DNA of 25,851 bases, taken from positions 1 through 25,851 of the forward strand of contig JAGQQT010000002.1 in assembly GCA_020426065.1 (NCBI GenBank). Reading direction: 5' to 3'. A program made the position numbers and the translations under genes. Within the stretch, counting starts at the first letter, position 1; each line of letters begins with the position of its first letter. The stretch is from Planctomycetaceae bacterium. GTDB lineage: Bacteria; Planctomycetota; Planctomycetia; Planctomycetales; Planctomycetaceae. Below are positions 17,151-25,424 of the stretch, in pieces. The notes under the pieces are model-generated. The model had not been told where the DNA came from. It made no database searches and saw only the letters and a program-made list of their open reading frames with translations.

Positions 17151-18257
17151 TCAGGGGTTAAGTGGCAGCAGATCATCAACCACAAACAGGCCATCTTTGC
17201 GAATCAGGGTATCATCCAGCCAGACCTCACCTCCACCATCCTCGGCCCGTTGCGAAAGAATCAGATCCCAGTGCACACTGCTTCGGTTTCCGTTATCAGC
17301 AGTGGTGTACGCATTGCCCGGTGTAAAGTGGAATGAACCGCCAATTTTTTCATCGAACAGCGTGTCAAGAATGGGGCGTGTGACTTCATAGTTTACCCCC
17401 AATGAAAACTCGCCGATATAGCGGGCTCCCTCATCGGTGTCGAGGATTTTGTTCAGTTTTTCGGTTTCACTTCCAGCTGATGCAGAGATGATTCGTCCAT
17501 CACGAAACTCAAATTCGATGTCACGGAAAACGGTGCCGTGATAGCGGCTCGGGATGTTGTACCGAATCTTTCCCTGGACCGAATCCCTTACAGGAGCGGT
17601 AAAGACTTCGCCGTCCGGGATATTTCGACGTCCACAGCACGGAACAACGGGAATCCCGTCAATTGAAAAACGCAGGTCTGTTCCGGGAGCAACCAGACGC
17701 ACCGACTTAGCCGCTTCCAGTCGACGCACCAGCGGTTTCTCAAGCTCTTCCATCCGGGCATAGTCTGCCGTCGTGACAGCAAAGTAAAAATCTTCAAACG
17801 CTTCTGTGCTCATGTTGGCCGACTGGGCCATTGATCCTGTTGGATACCTCAACACAACCCACCTGGTGTCTGGGACCCGAATCTCGAAATGAACCGGTTT
17901 CATGTACAGCTGGGAATATCGCTCCAAAGCCTCGGAAGAAAGATCAGATAGCTCTGCGGAGTTATCACTGGCCCGAATCCCGATGTAAGCCTGCATCTGG
18001 CTCATACGGGCTGCGTCTACTTCAGCCAGAGCAGAAATGGATTCAGGAGTTGCCGATGTCAGCCAGGTGCGTGTAATCCGATTGTTTCTCAGTTCAACAA
18101 AAGGAATCGCGCCCACTTCTGCTGCCTTTCGCACCAGTAACTGAACCAGTTCCGGTTGAGGCAGATCAAAAGCTTCGATGAGCACCTTCTCACCGGATTT
18201 GAGCCGGCAGCTGTGGTGAATCAGAATATCAGCCAGTTTGTCGAGCCGGGGATCCAT
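17151..18257 (-). CDS. M29 family metallo-aminopeptidase
   Basis: A 368-residue protein of peptidase family M29 (thermophilic aminopeptidase T / AmpS / PepS type), which removes N-terminal residues from peptides using two metal ions in the cytoplasm. The C-terminal half carries the family motifs with likely metal ligands: NIPDGEVFTAP (Glu217), GEFSLGVN (Glu283), GSFHFTPG (His310) and SVHWDL (His329, Asp331). The length is slightly below the usual 400 or so residues, and there is no signal peptide. The ATG at 18257 has an AGGA about 8 bases upstream. It begins 43 bases after the small Cys-rich feo gene on the same strand, so it may be the last gene of the feo transcript; no terminator separates them. 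A role in iron metabolism is not implied by the family. Confidence 0.88.
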   Translation of the reverse strand: MDPRLDKLADILIHHSCRLKSGEKVLIEAFDLPQPELVQLLVRKAAEVGAIPFVELRNNRITRTWLTSATPESISALAEVDAARMSQMQAYIGIRASDNSAELSDLSSEALERYSQLYMKPVHFEIRVPDTRWVVLRYPTGSMAQSANMSTEAFEDFYFAVTTADYARMEELEKPLVRRLEAAKSVRLVAPGTDLRFSIDGIPVVPCCGRRNIPDGEVFTAPVRDSVQGKIRYNIPSRYHGTVFRDIEFEFRDGRIISASAGSETEKLNKILDTDEGARYIGEFSLGVNYEVTRPILDTLFDEKIGGSFHFTPGNAYTTADNGNRSSVHWDLILSQRAEDGGGEVWLDDTLIRKDGLFVVDDLLPLNP

Positions 18258-18300
18258 CTTCGATTCCTGTCATTTCTGGATCAGAGTGAGCGTACTGAAT

Positions 18301-18489
18301 TCAATGGGATGAACGGGAGTCTGGAGACATCTGCAGACTGATCAGTTCGTCTGGCTGTTTCCCACAACTCTTTCCTGCTGAGGGACAACCTCCACATGGC
18401 CCCGGTGCTTTCAGCAGCAGGATGCGGCACAGTCCCACAGCGGCGGAAGCGACAATCACCAGTGATACAGCAGTTTGCCAGTCCCACAT
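18301..18489 (-). CDS. FeoB-associated Cys-rich small membrane protein
   Basis: A 62-residue protein with one N-terminal membrane helix (about 5-26, TAVSLVIVASAAVGLCRILL) followed by a Cys cluster, CGGCPSAGKSCGK. This is the layout of the small Cys-rich membrane proteins commonly encoded straight after feoB, thought to assist FeoB or handle its iron. It starts with ATG at 18489, 39 bases after the feoB stop codon, with AGGTG at about 6-base spacing. An overlapping frame starting at 18487 is non-coding. Function is inferred from position and cysteine pattern. It is not the winged-helix FeoC of enterobacteria. Confidence 0.75.
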   Translation of the reverse strand: MWDWQTAVSLVIVASAAVGLCRILLLKAPGPCGGCPSAGKSCGKQPDELISLQMSPDSRSSH

Positions 18490-18528
18490 GGTTTCACCTG
18501 TCTTGTTGATTGTTCTGCCCGCAATTCC

Positions 18529-20769
18529 CTAAACCAATAATAGGGAACCAAGCTGGTAAGTCACAAGTGCTCCCACATAAGCCAGGACAGTCATGTAGGT
18601 GAATGCGAACAGCGGCCACCGCCAGCCATTGGTTTCACGAGCCATGACCATGAAGGTCGCTCCACATTGGGCACACAGAGCGAAAAAGACCATGACTGAA
18701 AGGGCAACGGGAACATTGAACAGCGGTGAGCCATCTTTCCTGCGGGCCTGCTTCAGCCGATCTCGCAGGCCTTCATCTGCCTCGTCAACATCCGCTCCCA
18801 GGCTGAAGATCGTTCCAAGCGTCCCCACAATCACTTCCCGAGCCGGAAATGAAGCCAGCACGCCGACACCAATTCGCCAGTCCCAGCCTAATGGTTCCAC
18901 AACGGGTTCAATCGAATGCCCGAAACGGCCCAGAAAACTTTCATTCAGCAATGTGGCCGAGGCCTCCCGACGCTCGCTGAGCAGTCTGGCCAGTTCGGGG
19001 GAATCCTCCTCGAACTCGGTACTCTCGATTTTTGAATCAATCCGATTGAGAGATTCATGATTTCCGGGGAAATACCCTGCCGCCCAGACCAGAACCGTCG
19101 TCAGGAAAATCAATGTTCCCGCTCGCATGACAAAATCCTTGGACCGGTCCCACACTCGAGCCGTCACAACCCAGAATGAAGGGATTTTCAGTTTCGGCAG
19201 TTCCATCACAAACGGGGCAGGTTCGCCTTTGAACCATGTTCGCTTCAGCAGCCAGGCAACGGGGACTGCCACCACGGCACCCAGAATGTAAAACAGAAAC
19301 AGAACCAGTCCACGCAGCGAACCCCAGCCCCCCAGGATGGCGTCGTGCGGGATGAATGCGTTGATCATCAGCAGATAAACCGGCAATCGAGCCGAGCAAC
19401 TCATCAGGGGAGCGATGATCATCGTGACAAACCGGTCTTTGCGATCTTCAATCGTGCGGGTCGCCATGATTCCGGGAATAGCACAGGCATAGGAAGACAT
19501 CAAAGGAACAAAAGACTTTCCGCTCAGACCGACTCGCGTCATGAGACGATCCATGATGAAAGCCGCTCTGGCCAGGTAGCCGCAATCTTCCAGCAAGGCG
19601 ATAAACAGAAACAGGATGGCGATTTGTGGGAGAAACACCAGGACCGAACCCACGCCGCCAATCATCCCGTCAATAATCAGGCTGCGGAGTGTCCCCGGGG
19701 CCAGCATGCCTTCCACAATTGAGCTGGCAAACTCCTGTCCGGCTTCGATCGCCGTCATGAGCGGGCCGGCCCAGTTGTAGATAGCCTGGAAGACAAGCAG
19801 CATGATCACAGCAAAAATCAGAGGACCCAGCCAGCGATGGGTCAGCCACCGATCCAGCGAATCCGCACTGGTCGGTACCGGTTCTTCCGGATGAGTCACG
19901 ATCCCATCCAGCATCTGTCGGACCCACTGATATCGAACTCGCGGTTCTACTGCAGGAACGGGGCATCCTTTGGCTGCCAGACCGGTCCGTAATTCTTCGA
20001 GGAGTGGTCCCAGAGATTTGGCTTCCGAGAGGATCTCCTGTTCGGTTTCTCCCCGAATATCCAGCAGCAACCGCTCCGCCAGAAACGGGGGGATCGGATG
20101 CCCTGTGCGTGTTTCAACTTCTTTTTCCAGTTGATTTCGCGCTTCCAGAAACTCCTGGGGAAAAATCTCTGGAGGAGTACTTTGTGCTTCCGAGTTTTGT
20201 GAGATCGTCAGTAAAACCTGCTTGAGTTCATTCACACCCTTACCTCGTCGGGCACAGGTGGGAATGACGGGGACACCCAGACGTCTGGTGAGCTCTTCCA
20301 CGTCAATCTGAATCTGCTGGGCCTCGACTTCATCCCACATGTTCAGCACCAGCACAATCGGACGGCCGATCGAAAGCAGTTGGCTGAACAGGTACAGATT
20401 CCGATTCAAATGAACCGCATCGACAATACAGACAACAGCATCGACCTCTGCGCTGGCAAGTTGAGTCCCCAGCAACACCCGCACCGAGACCATTTCATCC
20501 GCAGTTCTGGGGGAAAGACTGTATGTTCCAGGGAGATCAATCAGCTGGATTGTGGTTTGACCACAGCGAATCCGACCAATTTTTTTCTCAACCGTCACTC
20601 CCGGATAGTTTCCCACCCGGGCGTTCATCCCGGCCAGGGCATTGAACAGCGTGCTTTTACCAGTGTTGGGGTTTCCAATCAGAGCGACATGGAGTTCTTT
20701 TAATTTACCCGTGTCTGGAGTGGGAGCCCCTGGCTGGGCATTGCTCGAACTGGGCACGGTTTCTGACAC
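18529..20769 (-). CDS. feoB: Ferrous iron transporter FeoB
   Basis: A 746-residue inner-membrane Fe(II) transporter. The N-terminal G domain shows GNPNTGKST (32-40, P-loop), GNYPG (53-57, switch I), DLPG (78-81), NMWD (143-146) and TCARRGKG (171-178), so nucleotide binding should be intact. A helical regulatory segment runs to about 300. The membrane domain contains the FeoB gate motifs GLSGKSFVP (414-422) and a Cys-containing repeat (SSYACAIPGIMATR, and later PLMSCSARLP). The length is normal for FeoB. The start is a GTG at 20769; the 182-base gap before it, after the second feoA, is long for an operon and shows no terminator. Both feoA genes lie upstream and the Cys-rich small protein downstream, on the same strand. 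Confidence 0.96.
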   Translation of the reverse strand: MSETVPSSSNAQPGAPTPDTGKLKELHVALIGNPNTGKSTLFNALAGMNARVGNYPGVTVEKKIGRIRCGQTTIQLIDLPGTYSLSPRTADEMVSVRVLLGTQLASAEVDAVVCIVDAVHLNRNLYLFSQLLSIGRPIVLVLNMWDEVEAQQIQIDVEELTRRLGVPVIPTCARRGKGVNELKQVLLTISQNSEAQSTPPEIFPQEFLEARNQLEKEVETRTGHPIPPFLAERLLLDIRGETEQEILSEAKSLGPLLEELRTGLAAKGCPVPAVEPRVRYQWVRQMLDGIVTHPEEPVPTSADSLDRWLTHRWLGPLIFAVIMLLVFQAIYNWAGPLMTAIEAGQEFASSIVEGMLAPGTLRSLIIDGMIGGVGSVLVFLPQIAILFLFIALLEDCGYLARAAFIMDRLMTRVGLSGKSFVPLMSSYACAIPGIMATRTIEDRKDRFVTMIIAPLMSCSARLPVYLLMINAFIPHDAILGGWGSLRGLVLFLFYILGAVVAVPVAWLLKRTWFKGEPAPFVMELPKLKIPSFWVVTARVWDRSKDFVMRAGTLIFLTTVLVWAAGYFPGNHESLNRIDSKIESTEFEEDSPELARLLSERREASATLLNESFLGRFGHSIEPVVEPLGWDWRIGVGVLASFPAREVIVGTLGTIFSLGADVDEADEGLRDRLKQARRKDGSPLFNVPVALSVMVFFALCAQCGATFMVMARETNGWRWPLFAFTYMTVLAYVGALVTYQLGSLLLV

Positions 20770-20951
20770 GGTTGGATGGATTCTGTTTCAGGGGAGGCGA
20801 GGTGTGGATTAACAGGTGTTATGGGCTCACAACAATGGTTGGATTGGAGTTGATTGAGTCAGTGAATTGATCAGGTAAGGTTTGAGAAACAAAGATTGAT
20901 TCCTGCACCGCTCGTGGAGAAGACCAATGCTGATCAGCAGGCAGGAAATCA

Positions 20952-21188
20952 TCAGTCCACAACAACCCGCTGAGCCTCTGCCCTGCGTAGCGACAGAGAG
21001 GAATTGGCTAGCCGGTATTCGAGGGGATCACCCAAAGGGGCCAGGCCGATATACTGAATGGATTCCCCGGGGAGAACTCCCATCTCCATCAGACGTATTG
21101 AGATTGAATCCGTGCCGGTTACATCCTGGACGATGCAGGTTTCACCCAGTTCGCATTGATCGAGAGTTTTTCTCGCGGGAGCGGACAT
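20952..21188 (-). CDS. feoA: FeoA domain protein (second copy)
   Basis: A 78-residue SH3-like FeoA protein. Typical features are an early LDQCELGETCIVQDV strand pair, SIRLMEMGVLPGESIQYI (the conserved R-L-x-E-M-G turn) and a C-terminal SLRRAEAQRVVV strand. FeoA is a small cytoplasmic partner that supports FeoB activity. The ATG at 21188 has a good GGAAGGA about 6 bases upstream. It lies 49 bases after the first feoA and 182 bases before feoB. The two FeoA proteins differ a lot in sequence, so this looks like an old pair rather than a recent duplication. Confidence 0.9.
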   Translation of the reverse strand: MSAPARKTLDQCELGETCIVQDVTGTDSISIRLMEMGVLPGESIQYIGLAPLGDPLEYRLANSSLSLRRAEAQRVVVD

Positions 21189-21237
21189 GGAATTCCTTCC
21201 GAATGAAGTCTCTTGAGCGGAAACTCGATCTGTTCGC

Positions 21238-21492
21238 TTACAGCACGGGAATGGAAGATCCCACGGCGACCAGAATTAGCGCTGCCTGACCACAACGCAG
21301 CATCACATCGTGGTCATTCACCCGCAACCACAGGGCAGAACCAGAACGCTTGACCGTAACCCGGCAACCGCAGCAGATTCCCATCTCTGCCAGTCGCGTG
21401 ACAGTCGAACAGTCTCCGGAAATGTCCATAATGGTTCCGGAATCCCCTGTTTCGAGGCATTCAATCGGCATCAGTTCAGTATCACAGGCCAT
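21238..21492 (-). CDS. feoA: FeoA domain protein (first copy), Cys-containing
   Basis: An 84-residue FeoA-like protein, first gene of the iron-uptake unit. It has the family strand order and the TRLAEMGICCGCRVTVKRSG turn (R-L-x-E-M-G motif), ending in LRCGQAALILVAV. Unlike the second copy it is Cys-rich (Cys3, Cys12, Cys28 and the CCGC cluster at 40-43), which could allow metal or redox sensing (inference). The ATG at 21492 has GAGGG about 10 bases upstream. A Fur-box-like palindrome and a sigma-70-type promoter lie directly upstream. Confidence 0.9.
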   Translation of the reverse strand: MACDTELMPIECLETGDSGTIMDISGDCSTVTRLAEMGICCGCRVTVKRSGSALWLRVNDHDVMLRCGQAALILVAVGSSIPVL

Positions 21493-21514
21493 GGGTGTTC
21501 GCCCTCGGTGAATA

Positions 21515-21529
21515 TGAGACTCAATCTCA
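21515..21529. promoter_or_regulatory. Fur-box-like operator of the feo unit
   Basis: TGAGACT-C-AATCTCA, a 7-1-7 palindrome with 6 of 7 positions paired. It fits the general form TGAGAnTnAnTCTCA, a known variant of the 7-1-7 Fur box. It lies just downstream of the predicted transcription start and about 23 bases before the first feoA start codon, where bound repressor would block transcription. Iron repression of feo genes by Fur is well established elsewhere; here it is inferred. Confidence 0.6.
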
Positions 21530-21537
21530 ACTTCATG

Positions 21538-21566
21538 ATCTTAGATCGGCATTATCCTGATGTCAA
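21538..21566 (-). promoter_or_regulatory. Sigma-70-type promoter of the feo unit
   Basis: On the minus strand a perfect TTGACA (-35, 21561-21566) is followed by a 17-base spacer and TAAGAT (-10, 21538-21543, four of six). The expected start site, near 21531, sits immediately before the Fur-box-like palindrome. Confidence 0.65.
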
Positions 21567-21841
21567 CAATCGCTCATGCATTTTCTTGGGTCCAGATTTC
21601 ATCTGAATTTGTCCATTTGTTCAGAATTTGATGGCCAAAGGCTCCATCAGTCGTCCATTTCCGCCAATTGCTGCAGTCCAGATGTGCCGATTTGATCAGC
21701 CCTTGCACCTGAATCCAAAATTGAAATGAGATCTGATCTTCCGCAACCGGACTCATGCGGCAAATCGACTTCGCCAACGCTTGTTTGGCAGATCATTACC
21801 GGTTACTTTCCACCCACAACGGACTGGCTGGTTCGTTATTG

Positions 21842-21879
21842 CTGGCCCTGTAAACAGATCGGGCCAGTCTTTTCTCTTT
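21842..21879 (+). terminator. Terminator-like hairpin in the KAS leader (possible attenuator)
   Basis: A perfect 7-bp GC-rich stem CTGGCCC (21842-21848) / GGGCCAG (21861-21867) with a 12-base loop, followed by the T-rich TCTTTTCTCTTT. It faces rightward although no rightward gene lies upstream, and it ends about 73 bases before the KAS start codon. It could attenuate the KAS operon or end a short leader RNA. Confidence 0.45.
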
Positions 21880-21952
21880 GTTGCCCTCATTCCCCCAGTG
21901 GAAATAATTGGAGAAGCAAGGAAAAGTTGCCTCTCTCACACGGACAGTACTT

Positions 21953-23203
21953 ATGACCCAAGGAATTTCTCACTCCGAACGCATTGTGCTCACTGGAGTG
22001 GGACTGACTGCACCCAATGGGAATAATCTGGCCGAATTCCGTCAGAATCTGCTGAACGGGGTCTCGGGAGTGGTTCCCTACCAAACCCGTTATATGGGTG
22101 ATGTCCTGGCTGGTGTCTGCAATTTTGACACGCTCAAGTATCAGAAAAAAAAGGACCTGCGTCGCGGAACCCGGGTAGGGTCCGTTTCGGTCTACTGTGC
22201 TAATGAAGCCATCCTGGACTCCGGACTGGACTGGGAAGCAGTCAACAGGGATCGGGTCGGGGTTTATCTGGGAATTACTGAGCACGGAAATGTCGAGACG
22301 GAAAATGAAGTCTACGAGATTTCCCAGTTTCAGTACGACACGTCCGTCTGGACCCACCATCACAATCCCCGCACTGTCGCCAATAACCCCGCCGGTGAAG
22401 TGACCATCAACATGGGGATTACGGGGCCGCATCTGACCATTGGTGCTGCCTGTGCCGCCGGAAACGCTGGATTTATCCAGGCTGCCCAGATGCTCAAGCT
22501 CCGGGAAGTCGATCTGGCAATCGCGGGAGGTGTGTCCGAAAGTATTCACACGTTCGGGATCTTTGCCAGTTTTCAAAGTCAGGGAGCACTGGCCCGGCAC
22601 GATGATCCCACCAAGGCGAGCCGTCCATTTGATCGCGATCGTAACGGGATTGTGGTTGCCGAAGGGGGCGGAATCTGCACCGTGGAACGGCTGGATGATG
22701 CATTGGCTCGTGGAGCCAAAATCTATGCAGAAATCATTGGTTACGCGATGAATTCCGACGCCAAGGATTTCGTGCTGCCCGATTCAAACCGTCAGGAACA
22801 GTGTATCCGGCTCGCTCTGGATCGGGCGGGGATTACTCCGGATGATGTGGACATCGTCAGCAGCCACGCCACTGCTACTGAGCAGGGAGATATCGAGGAA
22901 TCCAAGGCATTACGGAATGTTTTTGGGAAGTCTCCGAATGTGGCCATCAACAATACCAAGAGTTTTATTGGCCACGCGATGGGAGCGGCCGGAGCACTCG
23001 AACTGCTGGGAAACATCCCCTCGTTTGAAGACGATACCGTGCACGCTACAATCAACGTCGATCACCTCGATCCGGAGTGTGCTCTCGACCAGCTGGTGCT
23101 CAATCACCCGCGGAAGAAAGCCAATATTCGCTGCATCTTGAACAACTCGTTTGGGATGCTGGGGATCAATTCGGTACTGATCGTCAAAAAATTCGACGAA
23201 TAG
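21953..23203 (+). CDS. Beta-ketoacyl-ACP synthase (FabF-like KAS)
   Basis: A 416-residue thiolase-fold condensing enzyme that would join an acyl chain to malonyl-ACP with loss of CO2. The Cys-His-His triad is complete: Cys167 in GAACAAGNAG, His305 in SSHATATEQGD and His341 in FIGHAMGAAGA. The HATATEQGD and CAAGNAG variants differ from the housekeeping FabF forms (HATGTxxGD, CATG), pointing to a specialised paralogue. The ATG at 21953 is chosen because the protein then begins like other KAS (SERIVLTGVGLTAPNGNN); a TTG at 21908 would add 15 residues. It is the first gene of a rightward trio with an acyl carrier protein 94 bases on and a CrtI-like flavoprotein after that, so it probably extends a chain on that dedicated carrier. 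No acyltransferase or ketoreductase is visible here. Confidence 0.92.
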   Translation: MTQGISHSERIVLTGVGLTAPNGNNLAEFRQNLLNGVSGVVPYQTRYMGDVLAGVCNFDTLKYQKKKDLRRGTRVGSVSVYCANEAILDSGLDWEAVNRDRVGVYLGITEHGNVETENEVYEISQFQYDTSVWTHHHNPRTVANNPAGEVTINMGITGPHLTIGAACAAGNAGFIQAAQMLKLREVDLAIAGGVSESIHTFGIFASFQSQGALARHDDPTKASRPFDRDRNGIVVAEGGGICTVERLDDALARGAKIYAEIIGYAMNSDAKDFVLPDSNRQEQCIRLALDRAGITPDDVDIVSSHATATEQGDIEESKALRNVFGKSPNVAINNTKSFIGHAMGAAGALELLGNIPSFEDDTVHATINVDHLDPECALDQLVLNHPRKKANIRCILNNSFGMLGINSVLIVKKFDE

Positions 23204-23297
23204 TCGTACTCCCTTCAGCGGGAATCGGTTGTTCTTTCACACAGTCAAGAGGCAGGCTCGATCAGCGAGTCATTACGAAACGGAAGTGGAGTCATTC

Positions 23298-23549
<252 letters not shown>

Positions 23550-23606
23550 TCCAGGATTGCTGGCTCCGGAAATCCCTCTTGTTCTGACTACTCTGGAACG
23601 GATTGC

Positions 23607-24992
23607 GTGCACTACGACACTCTCATTATTGGTGCAGGACTTTCAGGGCTGGCGGCGGGGATTCGACTGGCTTATTACGAACAGAACGTCTGCGTCCTCG
23701 AACGCCACACCACAATCGGGGGGCTGAATTCGTTCTATCGGTTAAGGGGGCGTAATCACGATGTCGGCCTGCATGCAGTCACCAATTATGCGCCACCTGG
23801 AACCAAACGGGGCCCGCTCAGTAAGCTCCTGAGACAGCTGCGGCTTTCCTGGGATGATTTCGCTCTGTGTGAACAGAATGGCTCCGCCGTGGCGTTTCCG
23901 GGAGTTCGTCTGAGATTCAGCAATGATTTTCAGCTGCTCCAGAGTGAAATCGAACAGGCATTCCCCGCTCAGCGGGAGAACTTCAGCCGCCTGCATCAAT
24001 TCATTCTGGAGTTCAATGAGCTGGATTTGAGCCAGAAAGCGGTCTCGGCCCGAGAAACGGTGGCCGGTTTCATTACCGATCCCCTGCTCTGTGACATGAT
24101 CTTTTGCCCGCTCATGTTTTACGGCAGTGCCCGGGCAGATGACATGGACCTGAACCAGTTCGTCGTCATGTATAAAAGCATCTTTCTGGAAGGCTTTGGA
24201 CGACCGGAACGGGGTGTGCGACCAATTATGAAAGCGCTGGTCCGGCAGTACAAATCTCTCGGTGGAGAGCTGAAACTCAGGGCCGGTGTGAGTGAGATTG
24301 TCATCGAAAACGGCAAGGCAATTGGTGTTCGCCTGGATGATGGGACCGAGTTGACAGCAGACCGCATTCTCTCTTCTGCAGGAGCAGTCGAAACGGCCAG
24401 TTTGTGTGGTCAGCAGGTTTCAGCGGAACTGGCCTCACATCAACCGGGTGTGGTAACTTTCAACGAGATGATTGATGTTCTCGATATCGATCCTCAGGAC
24501 CTGGGACACACCGAGACCATCATCTTTTTCAACCAGACCGAGCAGTTTCATTACTGTCAGCCGGAAGAACCTTGCGATTTGCGCAGCGGAATCATCTGCT
24601 CACCCAACAATTTCCAGTACGGAAATCGTCTGGAAGAAGGGATGATTCGCATTACCGCTCTGGCCAATCACAACTTCTGGCTCAGTCTGGATGATGAAGC
24701 CTATGTCCGGGAAAAACAGGCTTGGGCGGAACGGATCCGTGAAGCTGCTTTGCCTTATCTGCCTGATTACCGTCCCCACATTGTCGATACCGACACCTTC
24801 ACCCCCAAAACGATCCGTCGTTTCACCGGGCATGTGAACGGGTGCGTGTACGGTGCTCCAGAGAAAAGGCTGGACGGCACTACAGACATCGCAAATCTGT
24901 ATTTGTGCGGCACCGATCAGGGCTTTCTGGGAATTATCGGCTCCATGCTTTCCGGTATTACCATGGCGAATAATCATTGCATGGGAATCTAG
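23607..24992 (+). CDS. CrtI-like FAD-dependent desaturase/oxidoreductase
   Basis: A 461-residue flavoprotein of the phytoene desaturase / retinol saturase-like group. The FAD-binding Rossmann motif GAGLSGLAAG begins at residue 9, an ERHTTIGGLNS stretch follows near 32, and the C-terminus has the FAD-contacting LCGTDQGFLGIIGSMLSG. It begins with GTG at 23607, only eight residues before the dinucleotide motif, as is usual. It lies 57 bases after the ACP gene and is likely co-transcribed. CrtI-type enzymes add or remove double bonds in isoprenoid chains. Next to KAS and ACP, with no carotenoid gene (crtB, crtE) here, a fatty-acyl or polyketide substrate is more likely (inference). The reaction direction, desaturation or saturation, cannot be read from the sequence. 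Confidence 0.88.
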   Translation: MHYDTLIIGAGLSGLAAGIRLAYYEQNVCVLERHTTIGGLNSFYRLRGRNHDVGLHAVTNYAPPGTKRGPLSKLLRQLRLSWDDFALCEQNGSAVAFPGVRLRFSNDFQLLQSEIEQAFPAQRENFSRLHQFILEFNELDLSQKAVSARETVAGFITDPLLCDMIFCPLMFYGSARADDMDLNQFVVMYKSIFLEGFGRPERGVRPIMKALVRQYKSLGGELKLRAGVSEIVIENGKAIGVRLDDGTELTADRILSSAGAVETASLCGQQVSAELASHQPGVVTFNEMIDVLDIDPQDLGHTETIIFFNQTEQFHYCQPEEPCDLRSGIICSPNNFQYGNRLEEGMIRITALANHNFWLSLDDEAYVREKQAWAERIREAALPYLPDYRPHIVDTDTFTPKTIRRFTGHVNGCVYGAPEKRLDGTTDIANLYLCGTDQGFLGIIGSMLSGITMANNHCMGI

Positions 24993-25126
24993 TCAAGTGT
25001 CCACTTACGCTTTCCTTCAGGCTTGGCACTTTCCCAAGCTCTGACTGGATGACTTAAGCCTCCATTTCCCGGCTTTTCGAGCTGTTTGGTCAGTGAACTT
25101 TCAAGCGATTCACAACCTGCAACCGA

Positions 25127-25132
25127 TATAAT
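25127..25132 (+). promoter_or_regulatory. -10 box for the 25201 gene
   Basis: A perfect TATAAT, 69 bases before the ATG at 25201. No -35 box is present at the usual distance, so an activator, extended contacts or another sigma factor may be needed. Confidence 0.5.
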
Positions 25133-25159
25133 CGTTACGGTGGACAGGAAACCGTAACG
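25133..25159. promoter_or_regulatory. 9-bp dyad over the predicted start site (operator or leader hairpin)
   Basis: CGTTACGGT (25133-25141) and ACCGTAACG (25151-25159) are perfect reverse complements around a 9-base spacer. The dyad directly abuts the TATAAT box and would cover the start of transcription. The half-sites share CGTTAC with the motifs upstream of the giant gene. Confidence 0.55.
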
Positions 25160-25200
25160 GATAAACGGAATCTGCCGACGGCGCCAAGGAAGGATGTCGC

Positions 25201-25419
25201 ATGAAAACTCGCCTGAAACTCTATACCGGAGAAGACGAATCCTCATTTGTTGAGGAGCCTCAGATCAAAATCCGGCTGGGCGAGATCTGTGATATTCTGG
25301 CAGATGCCTCCCGTTTCAGGCGGACCTGGCTTAATGATTTCGAAGATGACGAAATCCAGGTTTCTGCGGACCTGTATGAAGTGCTCTCTGCTTACTGGCA
25401 ATTGCGACCAGGCGCCTGA
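25201..25419 (+). CDS. Small hypothetical protein, 72 residues
   Basis: Not recognised. It begins MKTRLKLYTGEDESSFVEEP and is rich in Glu and Asp, with no signal peptide, membrane segment or Cys cluster. A central stretch, IRLGEICDILADASRFRRTW, looks helical, and the end DLYEVLSAYWQLRPG is also helical. The start is well supported: AAGGAAGGA ends about 6 bases before the ATG. A TATAAT box and dyad lie upstream. The next gene starts 5 bases after the stop codon, so the two are almost certainly one transcript and the small protein may act with the membrane protein. Confidence 0.65.
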   Translation: MKTRLKLYTGEDESSFVEEPQIKIRLGEICDILADASRFRRTWLNDFEDDEIQVSADLYEVLSAYWQLRPGA

Positions 25420-25424
25420 ATGCC

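Larger units (their letters stand above)
21493..21952. other. Divergent intergenic region between feo and KAS operons
   Basis: The left part holds the feo promoter and Fur-box-like site; the right part holds a terminator-like hairpin before the KAS gene. Frames of about 60-80 codons in between (for example 21574-21777 on the minus strand) show no domain or ribosome site and look non-coding. Confidence 0.45.

Noticed and set aside
21574..21777. 67-codon minus-strand frame between the feo and KAS operons
   Set aside because: No ribosome site or recognisable domain; it lies upstream of the feo promoter.
25021..25039. GCTTGG/CCAAGC hairpin after the CrtI-like gene
   Set aside because: Only 6 bp and no T tract, so not convincing as a terminator.
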